Shown here in pieces: positions 43,951 through 51,507 of a stretch of 64,000 nt of DNA. The position numbers were made by a program, and so were the translations under genes. Under the pieces are notes generated by a model. The model searched no databases. It was given only the letters and a program-made list of their open reading frames with translations, and was not told the DNA's origin. This stretch comes from SIG622 sp045596605 (GTDB lineage: Bacteria; Bacillota; Clostridia; Oscillospirales; CAG-382): the NCBI GenBank assembly GCA_045596605.1, contig JAZOCR010000143.1, forward strand, positions 4,714 through 68,713, read 5' to 3'. Position 1 is the first letter of the stretch. The number at the start of each line of letters is the position of its first letter.

Positions 43951-44405
43951 AAATTAAATCTACTCCTTCGCAGAGTGCTTTGCCCTGCAAGGTATCGCAA
44001 GTGATGATCGCTCTCTGTTCTTTGTAATATTATATCATATGTTCCACAAAAATGCAAGAGAAATATAACTAATTTAATAAATTAATCAAAGGAGCAAGTT
44101 TTTAAAACCACAGATTTATTACATAATTGCACATACCGTCTTTGAATGTATGTGCAGTATTGTAATCTTGATATGGTATTAAATTTTCACTTTGTACATG
44201 ATAGAATTGTGTGGTTAAAAATTTAATCTCTATTGTTTCGGGAACTAAAGGGCGGTTATGCAAATCTTTGTGCGAGTTAAAGGGAGTTTTCAGAGGACTT
44301 GTCCTCTGAACGACTTCTTTTTGAATACTTTTTCTTTTCGCAAAGAAAAAGTATTATTCTGATAAGTTTCGGCAGAACATAGCCTCCGTCAGGTCGGTCT
44401 GCATA
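43951..44405. repeat. Gene-free region with hairpin repeats
   Basis: Promoter of the GNAT gene at 44029-44057 (minus: TTGCAT, 17 bp, TATAAT). Then three hairpins with no gene: GCACATAC/GTATGTGC (about 44131-44157), TCAGAGGAC/GTCCTCTGA (44290-44309) and AATACTTTTTCTTT/AAAGAAAAAGTATT (44324-44355). The second contains a 15-nt motif also found near 5127, and the third resembles the hairpin at about 7154-7186. Probably a short non-autonomous repeat. Confidence 0.5.
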
Positions 44406-44443
44406 TAAAAAAGAGTGGTGCCCCAAAGGGCACCACACCACTC
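44406..44443 (-). terminator. Terminator of ybaB-recR
   Basis: GTGGTGCCC/GGGCACCAC stem with a 4-nt loop; on the minus strand TCTTTTTT follows. Confidence 0.9.
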
Positions 44444-44461
44444 TACTTCAAAATATCAAAT

Positions 44462-45085
44462 TCACATCTCACGTCTGCCCTCAATAGCTTTAAAGAGGGT
44501 AAATTCATCAGCATATTCAAGGTCGCCGCCAACGGGAATGCCGTAGGCAAGACGGGTAACCTTGACTCCAAGAGGCTTTGCAAGCCTTGAAATGTACATA
44601 GCTGTCGCATCGCCTTCAACGGTGGGATTTGTCGCAAGTATAAGCTCGATTTCATCATCGCTTTCATTCTGAAGCTTTTCTATCCTTGAAAGCAACTCCC
44701 CGACGGTGATATCATCAGGACCTATTCCATTCAGAGGCGATATAACGCCGTGAAGAACGTGGAAAGAACCCTTGTAGTCGTTTATGCGCTCAACCGCCGC
44801 AACGTCACGGGGGTCCTCAAGAACACATATCTGACGCTTGTCACGTTCAGGGCTCGCACACACCGAGCATACTTCACTGTCGCATATGTTCTGGCAAACC
44901 GAGCATCTGCGTGTCTGTGCTTTTGCCGCCAGAAGTGCGTCGGAAAAAGCCTTAACCTCGGCATCACTCAGCGTCAGAACGTGAAAAGCGAGCCGGTATG
45001 CAGACTTTCTGCCCACTCCGGGAAGACTTCTGAACTTATCCGCAAGATTTTCCAGTGCGGGAACGTATTCTTTACCGCCCTGCAT
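44462..45085 (-). CDS. recR: Recombination protein RecR
   Basis: 207 residues, normal length. N-terminal helix-hairpin-helix (FRSLPGVGRKSAYRLAFHVL), a zinc finger CSVCQNICDSEVCSVC (about 59-74) and a Toprim domain (ICVLEDPRDVAAVER, then ILATNPTVEGDATAMYI). Acts with RecF/RecO in loading RecA at gaps. Three bases separate it from ybaB, the usual ybaB-recR pairing; dnaX is not upstream here. Confidence 0.96.
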   Translation of the reverse strand: MQGGKEYVPALENLADKFRSLPGVGRKSAYRLAFHVLTLSDAEVKAFSDALLAAKAQTRRCSVCQNICDSEVCSVCASPERDKRQICVLEDPRDVAAVERINDYKGSFHVLHGVISPLNGIGPDDITVGELLSRIEKLQNESDDEIELILATNPTVEGDATAMYISRLAKPLGVKVTRLAYGIPVGGDLEYADEFTLFKAIEGRREM

Positions 45086-45088
45086 AGC

Positions 45089-45436
45089 TTAGAAAATTCC
45101 GGGCATTGAAATGCTGCCGGTAATCTTGTTCATTTCTTCGCTGTTGGTGTCTTCAACCGTCTTTATTGCTTCATTCACCGCCGCAACGATGGTGTCCTCA
45201 AGAGTTTCAATATCGTCAGGGTCAACTATTTCTTCGGAAAGCTTAATAGAGAGAACCTCCTTCTTTCCGTTTATCTTAACGTTTACAGCACCGCCGCCCG
45301 CAGCAATGTCGTATTCTCTTGCGTCAAGCTCCGTCTGAAGCTGCTCCATATCCTGCTGCATCTTCTGTGCCTGCTTTATCATTGACTGCATATTCTGGGG
45401 GCCGCCGCCCATACCTTTTGGTAATCTTGCTTTCAT
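45089..45436 (-). CDS. YbaB/EbfC nucleoid-associated protein
   Basis: 115 residues. A Met/Gln-rich N-terminal helix (MQSMIKQAQKMQQDMEQLQ), then beta strands AGGGAVNVKINGKKEVLSIKL, IVDPDDIETLEDTIVAAVNEA and a C-terminal tail ending SMPGIF. Forms DNA-binding dimers. First gene of the ybaB-recR operon; promoter at 45484-45512. Confidence 0.93.
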   Translation of the reverse strand: MKARLPKGMGGGPQNMQSMIKQAQKMQQDMEQLQTELDAREYDIAAGGGAVNVKINGKKEVLSIKLSEEIVDPDDIETLEDTIVAAVNEAIKTVEDTNSEEMNKITGSISMPGIF

Positions 45437-45483
45437 TTTCTTTATGTCCTTTCGAGTTTTGTTTTATTTTAATAAGCATTGTA

Positions 45484-45512
45484 ATTATATCACAACCCAT
45501 AAAACTTGTCAA
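45484..45512 (-). promoter_or_regulatory. Promoter of ybaB-recR
   Basis: Minus-strand TTGACA (45507-45512), 17-bp spacer, TATAAT (45484-45489), both consensus. Confidence 0.8.
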
Positions 45513-45555
45513 GCGTTTGAACGTATAGGATTTTGAGTAAATTTTCCCGAAAGAC

Positions 45556-45584
45556 TTGAAATATCAAAAGGAATATGCTATAAT
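45556..45584 (+). promoter_or_regulatory. Promoter of pnuC and its leader
   Basis: TTGAAA (45556-45561), 17-bp spacer, TATAAT (45579-45584). Transcription should begin near 45591. Confidence 0.75.
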
Positions 45585-45590
45585 AAAGTC

Positions 45591-45740
45591 AAACCGTAGT
45601 GTTGCAGTGTTATTGATATTATGCCGCACACACTTATATCTCTGCCACCGGGTAGAAAAAATGCCAAGGCATTCGGCGTACATCGTTAGGTCTTAGAAGA
45701 TGTGCGTGCGAATGCTTATTTTTTTAGACAGGAGAAGATT
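45591..45740 (+). promoter_or_regulatory. pnuC leader: candidate riboswitch/attenuator
   Basis: A leader of about 150 nt ends in a strong intrinsic terminator: GCATTCG (45669-45675) / CGAATGC (45709-45715) with an inner CGTACATC/GATGTGCG stem, then TTATTTTTTT, placed directly before the pnuC SD. An upstream segment CGCACACAC (45625-45633) can pair with GTGCGTGCG (45702-45710) in the 3' arm (8 of 9 positions), giving an antiterminator that excludes the terminator. The upstream 80 nt may be a ligand-binding domain. I see no TPP, FMN, preQ1 or T-box core. Confidence 0.6.
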
Positions 45741-46457
45741 ATGAAAAGAATAAAATCCCATATCGGCTATTTTACAAAAGGAGAGCTTATGCTATGGTGC
45801 TCTTCGGTGCTGCTTATACTTGCTGCATTTTTATTGTTTGACAGAGAAAATCACCTCACACTTGCAGCATCGCTTATAGGCGTAACTTCACTTATTTTCT
45901 GCGCTAAAGGAAATCCGATAGGGCAGGTGCTTATGCTGATGTTCAGTGTCATATATGGCATAATTTCTTATTCCTTTACATATTACGGAGAGATGATAAC
46001 CTACCTTGGAATGACGGCGCCGATGGCAGTATTTTCTCTTGTAAGCTGGCTTCGTCACCCCTTTAAAGGAAAAAGGTCAGAGGTTGAGGTGAATAAGATT
46101 TCCGTAAAGGAAATGGTTTTCGCTCTCGTACTTACAGCTCTTGTTACCGTAGCTTTTTATTTTATTCTCCGCTACTTCAATACCGCAAACCTTTTCCCAA
46201 GCACTGTTTCCGTAACAACAAGCTTTTTTGCCGTTTATCTGACGTTCAGACGCAGTGAATATTATGCTCTTGCCTATGCTGCAAACGACGTCGTGCTGAT
46301 AATTTTATGGATACTTGCCACCGCTGAAAATATATCCTATCTGTCGGTAATTATTTGTTTTATCGTTTTTCTTGTAAATGACCTTTACGGATATTATAAT
46401 TGGCACAGAATGAGAAGAAAGCAAGCAGAAAAAGTCTCGTATATGGATGTAAAATAA
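45741..46457 (+). CDS. pnuC: PnuC-family vitamin/nucleoside transporter
   Basis: 238 residues from the ATG at 45741 (caggagaag 6 nt upstream; the open frame from 45702 runs through the terminator hairpin). About seven TM helices and family sequences such as GNPIGQVLMLMFSVIYGIIS, YLGMTAPMAVFSLVSWLRHP and the C-terminal VNDLYGYYNWHRMRRKQ. PnuC proteins take up nicotinamide riboside by facilitated diffusion; relatives carry thiamine, riboflavin or deoxynucleosides, so the substrate is not fixed. Controlled by the upstream attenuator. Confidence 0.88.
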   Translation: MKRIKSHIGYFTKGELMLWCSSVLLILAAFLLFDRENHLTLAASLIGVTSLIFCAKGNPIGQVLMLMFSVIYGIISYSFTYYGEMITYLGMTAPMAVFSLVSWLRHPFKGKRSEVEVNKISVKEMVFALVLTALVTVAFYFILRYFNTANLFPSTVSVTTSFFAVYLTFRRSEYYALAYAANDVVLIILWILATAENISYLSVIICFIVFLVNDLYGYYNWHRMRRKQAEKVSYMDVK

Positions 46458-46642
46458 CACTTCTTTCAAATTTTATGCCGAAAGTGTATGATAATTGTAA
46501 ATTATTGTAAATAATGCAAAAATTGTTATATACAAAACGGAAAAAGTATGTTATAATGAATCGGGATAATGTGCATAAGATTTTGCGAGCATGACAGCGT
46601 ACTTAATTATGCACCATATTTTCGGAAAGGAATGATGTCTTC

Positions 46643-47521
46643 GTGGCAGAAAAATATAAAGATAAAAAGCCATACGGTAAAAAGGGAGCACCCTACGGCA
46701 AACCCTTTGGCGCAAAGGATTCAAAGCCTTATGGCAGACGAAAACCCTCATCAAAACCTGAGAGGGAAGAAAGAGAAAACAGTGAAGAGCTTTCCAACGG
46801 CTCAGTACCCGGCAGAAATGCAGTCCGTGAGCTTCTGAAGTCCGGTCGTGATATTGAGAAGATATTCGTAAGAGAGGGCGACAGAGAGGGCTCCATAACA
46901 GTCCTTGTTGCACAGGCACTTGAACGGGGCATACCTGTCATAGAGGTAGATAAAAACAAGCTTGATGCACTCTGCGGATACGAACAGCATCAGGGAATAG
47001 TCGCAATAGCCTCCGAAAAGGAGTACGTTACTCTTGACGAGGTGGTAAGGATAGCCGAGGAAAGAGGAGAAAAACCGCTCATCGTAATATGTGACGGAAT
47101 TTCCGACCCCCATAACCTCGGAGCAATAATCAGATGTGCCGAGGGCGCAGGGGCACACGGAATAGTGCTTCCCAAAAGACGTGCCGCAGGAATTACACCG
47201 GCGGTGGTTAAGGCGTCAGCCGGCGCAACCGAGCACATAGCGGCGGTCAAGTGCTCAAATATCAGCGATACCATACGTAAGCTTAAGGATATGGGCTTCT
47301 GGATATTTGCGGCAGAGGCAGACGGAACAAGCTATACCGAGGCAGATTATAATTGCCCGTGCGCACTTGTTCTTGGAAGCGAGGAGCACGGCGTGTCGGA
47401 TATAGTCAAGAAAAATTCCGATTTTATAGTTTCAATACCTATGAAGGGGAAGGTCAATTCCCTTAACGTCTCAACTGCGGCGGCGGTGCTGCTTTATGAG
47501 GCAATAAAGCAGAGAAGCTGA
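46643..47521 (+). CDS. rlmB: 23S rRNA 2'-O-methyltransferase, TrmH/RlmB (SpoU) family
   Basis: 292 residues. The first 55 are a basic, Pro/Gly/Tyr-rich low-complexity arm (KPYGKKGAPYGKPFGAKD). Then an L30e-like substrate-binding domain (GRNAVRELLKSGRDIEKIFV, about 56-130) and the knotted SPOUT domain: ICDGISDPHNLGAIIRCAEGAG, LVLGSEEHGVS and IPMKGKVNSLNVSTAAAVLLYE. Expected to methylate a 23S rRNA guanosine. Start GTG 46643 with GAAAGGA 11 nt upstream. A TATAAT lies near 46551. First of a three-gene run. Confidence 0.92.
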   Translation: MAEKYKDKKPYGKKGAPYGKPFGAKDSKPYGRRKPSSKPEREERENSEELSNGSVPGRNAVRELLKSGRDIEKIFVREGDREGSITVLVAQALERGIPVIEVDKNKLDALCGYEQHQGIVAIASEKEYVTLDEVVRIAEERGEKPLIVICDGISDPHNLGAIIRCAEGAGAHGIVLPKRRAAGITPAVVKASAGATEHIAAVKCSNISDTIRKLKDMGFWIFAAEADGTSYTEADYNCPCALVLGSEEHGVSDIVKKNSDFIVSIPMKGKVNSLNVSTAAAVLLYEAIKQRS

Positions 47522-47565
47522 GAAGGCTGCGATGCAGTAAAAGTTTAAGAAAGGAAGTAATCTTT

Positions 47566-49941
47566 ATGCAGACAAACGGAAACACCTCACCGGAGGGCGC
47601 AAAGAACCAAATTTCTCTCGACAGCATCATAAACGAATTTGAAAATAACGGCACTGCGGACGATTCTCAGAAAAAAATAAATCCTATGGATAAGCTGAAC
47701 GAAATGTTCAGAAAGCAGGAAGAGGATCTGGATTGGCTCAACGATTTCGTGCTTGAAGCGGAAGAAGGAGAAGAATCCGATGCAGAGGAAGAGCAGGAAA
47801 GTGTCAGTGAGATAATTGCTGAAAATGCCGAAGTCGAAGAAATACACCAGGCAACGGACGAGGAAATATCCGAGGATATTACTCAGGCAATAGCCGAAGC
47901 AATAGCAGGAGAGGAGCTGCCGCCGGAGGAATACCCGGATAACGACGGGGCTACAAGACAGTTCAATGCTGTAAAAGAAGCATCAGATGAAGAAATAGGC
48001 TTTGAGATGTTTGAAAATGATACGTCAGAGCCCGAAGAAGAAACAGAAGTGGCTAATGAAATAGAAGATGACGTTTCGGACGTACAAGAGCCGGATGAGG
48101 TAGACGGCTATCTTACCAAGCTTTTCGGAGGCTCAGACGATGATTTTTCCGAGGACGAAAACGTCGCCGTGGCAGAAAAAAAGCCGGAAAAGAAAAAGTC
48201 CGAGCATAAAAAAATAGCCAAAGAGCTCGGAGTGTACGAGGAAATAGATATGTCGGATCCGGGCGCCGTGAACGCCGGAAAAAACCGATACTATACAAAG
48301 AAGCGCAATGCTCTTGTTTCTCTTTTCTGCGTAACCCTTTGTATGCTTGTCGGATTATATGTAGAGCTTGCACCCATAGCATCGCTTCCGCATTTTGAAA
48401 TTCTTTCACCGGCAAATCCTGCCGTATATGCGCTTGTGGCTCTTCAGGTTCTTTGCTTTGGTGCAATATGCATGCTCGAAAGCCTTGAAAGAGGTCTTTT
48501 CGCAATTGTTGACAAGAGATTTTCGCCGGCGTCATGTGCGCTTGTAATTGCTGCTGTGAGTGCGCTTCAGGCAGTGCTTACCGCAATTTTCAGCACTGGC
48601 TCAGATGGAGTAAGACTTTTCTGCTCGGTAGGACTTCTTGCACTGTTTATGCTTTCCGCATCTGATTATCTGCGTGCATCTGCAGATTACAAAGCCTATA
48701 AAATTGCAAGCTCCACCTCAAATAAATTCGGTGCCTTTGAAATAGCAACAGATTCTGCGGAATGTGAGCCCTTTTCTTCACACATTGACCTTGAAGAAGC
48801 AAAGGCGATAACTGTAAAAAAGGGCGCAGTTTACGAGGGATTCGTTGAAAGAAACGAGAGAAGACCTGAGGGCGAGAAAAAGCTTGGAAGACTTGCAGGC
48901 ATTGTGGCTATAGTGGCACTTGTTGTAGGCGTGTTTATGGCTGTTGCCACCAAGAGCGTTTACGATGGCTATACCAGCGCAGCAATTGTGCTTATTTCCT
49001 CACTCCCCATAAACATATTCTTTGTGTCTGCACTTCCAAAGTACATAGCGGCAAAGCAGGGTAAGCAAATAGGCGCCGCACTTATAGGTCAGAACGCAAG
49101 CGAGGAGTACAAAGGACTGTCAGTGGTTACCTTTGAAGATACCGAAGTGTTCTTGCCTAAGGACGTGCGTATTTCAAGCATAAAAACCTATAGTGGAATG
49201 GCACTTGACGAAGCCGTGGTTCTTATGTCAAAGATTTACGGTAAAATAGGCGGACCACTTTCAAAAATATTCGCAAAAATGGTGGATACTGAAACCGGAA
49301 AATCCGAGGTTGAGCTTGAAAAGGTTTATCCCGACGCTCTTTGGGTAAAGGTGGACGGAAAGAACGTATGTCTTGCAACCTCCTCGTATCTTTCTGCAAA
49401 CGGAATAAAAATAATATCCGACAGCGTTGACACAGCCTTCGAGCAGTCTCACGGAAGTATTCTTTATTTGGTTTCGCTAAATAGAGTAATGGCAAAATTC
49501 TACATAAAGTACTCTGTAAATCCTAACTTTGAGAGAACTCTCAGAGAGCTTCACGAAGCGAACCTCTGCGTTGGTATAAAAACACTTGACCCTTGCATAA
49601 ACAACGACCTTGTATTCGGTTGCCTTGAAAGAGCAAACTATGCACTCAGCGTTGTGAAAGGCTCAGGCGAGGAGGATATCCCGGGCGTATGTGAAACTGT
49701 AAGCTCCGGAGTAATTGCTCTCGGAAGCGTTCATAACTTCCTTGAAATGCTGCTTCTGTGCGAGCGCACCGGAAGAAACGTCAAGATAAATAACGTAATA
49801 AAGCTTATAAGCACCTTGCTTTGCCTTGTGCTTTCAACGGCTTTCGTTTTGTCAAACAGCGCACTTAACGTAGTATTCTGTCTGATAATTCAGATTTTCT
49901 GGCTGCTTCCTGTAGCGGTTATTTCCTATTTCAATAAATAA
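47566..49941 (+). CDS. Degenerate P-type-ATPase-like membrane protein
   Basis: 791 residues. Residues 1-235 are acidic and low-complexity, ending in a Lys-rich patch. TM helices follow (about 246-375). A pair of helices with SSLPINIFFVSALPKYIAAK (about 485-505) leads into VVTFEDTEVFLPKD (521-534), exactly where P-type ATPases have the DKTGT phosphorylation motif; Asp-Lys-Thr-Gly-Thr is not kept. Later GSILYLVSLNRVMAKFYIKY and LRELHEANLCVGIKTLD copy the P-domain LRP...GI-V-TGD region without the GDG aspartates, and HNFLEMLLLCERTGRNVKIN mimics the segment before the last TM helices. I read it as a catalytically dead relative. Between rlmB (44 bp) and mscS (34 bp). Function unknown. Confidence 0.6.
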   Translation: MQTNGNTSPEGAKNQISLDSIINEFENNGTADDSQKKINPMDKLNEMFRKQEEDLDWLNDFVLEAEEGEESDAEEEQESVSEIIAENAEVEEIHQATDEEISEDITQAIAEAIAGEELPPEEYPDNDGATRQFNAVKEASDEEIGFEMFENDTSEPEEETEVANEIEDDVSDVQEPDEVDGYLTKLFGGSDDDFSEDENVAVAEKKPEKKKSEHKKIAKELGVYEEIDMSDPGAVNAGKNRYYTKKRNALVSLFCVTLCMLVGLYVELAPIASLPHFEILSPANPAVYALVALQVLCFGAICMLESLERGLFAIVDKRFSPASCALVIAAVSALQAVLTAIFSTGSDGVRLFCSVGLLALFMLSASDYLRASADYKAYKIASSTSNKFGAFEIATDSAECEPFSSHIDLEEAKAITVKKGAVYEGFVERNERRPEGEKKLGRLAGIVAIVALVVGVFMAVATKSVYDGYTSAAIVLISSLPINIFFVSALPKYIAAKQGKQIGAALIGQNASEEYKGLSVVTFEDTEVFLPKDVRISSIKTYSGMALDEAVVLMSKIYGKIGGPLSKIFAKMVDTETGKSEVELEKVYPDALWVKVDGKNVCLATSSYLSANGIKIISDSVDTAFEQSHGSILYLVSLNRVMAKFYIKYSVNPNFERTLRELHEANLCVGIKTLDPCINNDLVFGCLERANYALSVVKGSGEEDIPGVCETVSSGVIALGSVHNFLEMLLLCERTGRNVKINNVIKLISTLLCLVLSTAFVLSNSALNVVFCLIIQIFWLLPVAVISYFNK

Positions 49942-49975
49942 GCAAATCAGAGGATAGTTTTCAGGAGAAATCATA

Positions 49976-50791
49976 ATGGTTGAAAAAATTAAAGAAATAC
50001 TTTCAAATCTTGCTTCTATAGCAATGACCGCAGGCGTGCGTCTTGTCGGTGCAGTGCTTATCGTAGTTATAGGCTTTGTCGTTATAGGCAAGCTTACCAA
50101 ATATTTTAAAAATCACAGACGAATATCAAAGGTTGAAAAAAGTGTAGTAGACTTTCTCTCAAGCTTTGTTTCGGTAGCACTTAAGATTGTAGTCGTACTT
50201 ACCGCAGCAAATTACCTCGGTGTTCCTATGACCAACCTTGTGGCAATACTCGGCTCATGCGGACTTGCAATAGGTCTTGCACTTCAGGGAAGCCTTGCAA
50301 ACCTTGCGGGCGGAATTATGATACTTATATTCAAGCCCTTCAAGGACGGAGATTATGTTTCAGTAAACGGACTTGACGGAACAGTTACAGGAATAACCAT
50401 TCTTTATACTTATCTTAAAACCCCCGACGGCAAAACAATAGTTATTCCCAACTCAACCACGTCAAACTCCTCTGTTATAAATTACTCAACAGAAAAGTAC
50501 CGCAGAGTTGATATCCCCGTGTCTGTGTCATATAAGAGTGACGTAGAACAGGTTAAAAAGATACTTCTCGATTTTGCAAAGTCGGTACCTTACGTTGAAA
50601 AAGACCCGGAATGTGCGGTGGTTATCTCTGCATATGCAGACAGCTCTATTGATTTTACAATAAGAGCCTGGACAGAAAGCTCCCATTACTGGGATGTAGC
50701 AGGTGCAATTAACTACGGACTTCAGAAAACGCTTGCAGATAACGGAATTGAAGTGCCTTATCCTCAGCTTGACGTTCATTTTGATAAATAA
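49976..50791 (+). CDS. Small-conductance mechanosensitive channel (MscS family)
   Basis: 271 residues with about three TM helices. The pore-lining TM3 region reads LVAILGSCGLAIGLALQGSLANLAGGIMIL, followed by the beta domain FKDGDYVSVNGLDGTVTGITILYT and the C-terminal alpha/beta domain. Length matches MscS/YggB-type channels. Opens under membrane tension to release solutes in hypo-osmotic shock. SD caggaga before the ATG at 49976. Shares direction and close spacing with the pseudo-P-type protein. Confidence 0.93.
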   Translation: MVEKIKEILSNLASIAMTAGVRLVGAVLIVVIGFVVIGKLTKYFKNHRRISKVEKSVVDFLSSFVSVALKIVVVLTAANYLGVPMTNLVAILGSCGLAIGLALQGSLANLAGGIMILIFKPFKDGDYVSVNGLDGTVTGITILYTYLKTPDGKTIVIPNSTTSNSSVINYSTEKYRRVDIPVSVSYKSDVEQVKKILLDFAKSVPYVEKDPECAVVISAYADSSIDFTIRAWTESSHYWDVAGAINYGLQKTLADNGIEVPYPQLDVHFDK

Positions 50792-50817
50792 ACATGGAAT
50801 AAAACACTTGACAAATC

Positions 50818-50846
50818 GTATTGTCTGTATTATGAATACACAAATA
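50818..50846 (+). promoter_or_regulatory. Promoter of a candidate small RNA
   Basis: TTGACA (50818-50823), 17-bp spacer, TATGAA (50841-50846), directly after mscS, with no ORF downstream on this strand. Confidence 0.55.
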
Positions 50847-50852
50847 TAGCAA

Positions 50853-50955
50853 TTCAGTAACGTTTTAATATGCATTTCCAATACAAGTGTAAATGCAAAA
50901 ATCAAAGAGAGAACAAAGCGGATAATTTTCGCAAAGTTCTCTCTTTTTATTTTTG
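50853..50955 (+). ncRNA. Candidate intergenic small RNA ending in a bidirectional terminator
   Basis: About 100 nt from the predicted start to AAAGAGAGAAC/GTTCTCTCTTT (50904-50914/50936-50946) followed by TTATTTTTG. No start codon with SD lies in it. The hairpin also works on the minus strand and would end the DUF1854 operon, so the promoter could be fortuitous. Confidence 0.35.
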
Positions 50956-51009
50956 TATCATTATATAAGCATACGCAAGAGTTCAGAAAATGATACTATG
51001 CTGTTTGCA

Positions 51010-51498
51010 TTACAGATAGGAAAAAAGTAGTCTGTTACTGTGTGAGTCCATGTTTTGCACATCAGGTATCTCGTATCTGTTATCGTTTGAATCTCTGATC
51101 ATAACCCTGTTACCGCGCAGATGCTTGATGTCACTGTGCCTGTTACGAATATCAAAGGTTATCTCACCGCGATCTGTTTCAACAGTCCACTTGAGAACCC
51201 CGAATTTATCAACACATTTGAGAACCTTTTTTATTCTGGGTATCATATAATACTCATTAAAGCATCCCTCAATTGCACGGCGTGATTCTTCGTCCATTTC
51301 TTCGAGGTCACGGATATATCCTACCTCTTTCTCGTGGCGATCAAGCAAGGTTATATACATCGTGTGGTTTGTGATAGGAAAAAGCTTTCTTGGCTCAAGG
51401 TCCTCATACACCGTTCCGTCTTTTAGTATAAGACGAATTGAATAAAGGCTCGTGCGTTCTATCTTTCCCATGTATTTATCAATATATATTCTTCCCAT
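51010..51498 (-). CDS. DUF1854 protein
   Basis: 162 residues. The pattern RLILKDGTVYEDLEPRKLFPITN...YITLLDRHEKEVGYIRDLEEM with late EITFDIRNRHSDIKHLRGNRVMIRDSNDNRYEIPDV is that of DUF1854. In other bacteria DUF1854 genes accompany an ABC exporter and some such pairs are annotated as cyanophycin-associated; no cyanophycin gene is in this window. It lies 9 bp downstream of the ABC gene in the same operon. Soluble, no signal peptide. Probably a cytosolic partner of the exporter. Confidence 0.8.
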   Translation of the reverse strand: MGRIYIDKYMGKIERTSLYSIRLILKDGTVYEDLEPRKLFPITNHTMYITLLDRHEKEVGYIRDLEEMDEESRRAIEGCFNEYYMIPRIKKVLKCVDKFGVLKWTVETDRGEITFDIRNRHSDIKHLRGNRVMIRDSNDNRYEIPDVQNMDSHSNRLLFSYL

Positions 51499-51507
51499 TA
51501 TTTTACC

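Noticed and set aside
47566..49941. Functional cation-transporting P-type ATPase
   Set aside because: The DKTGT phosphorylation motif and the GDG hinge aspartates are absent.
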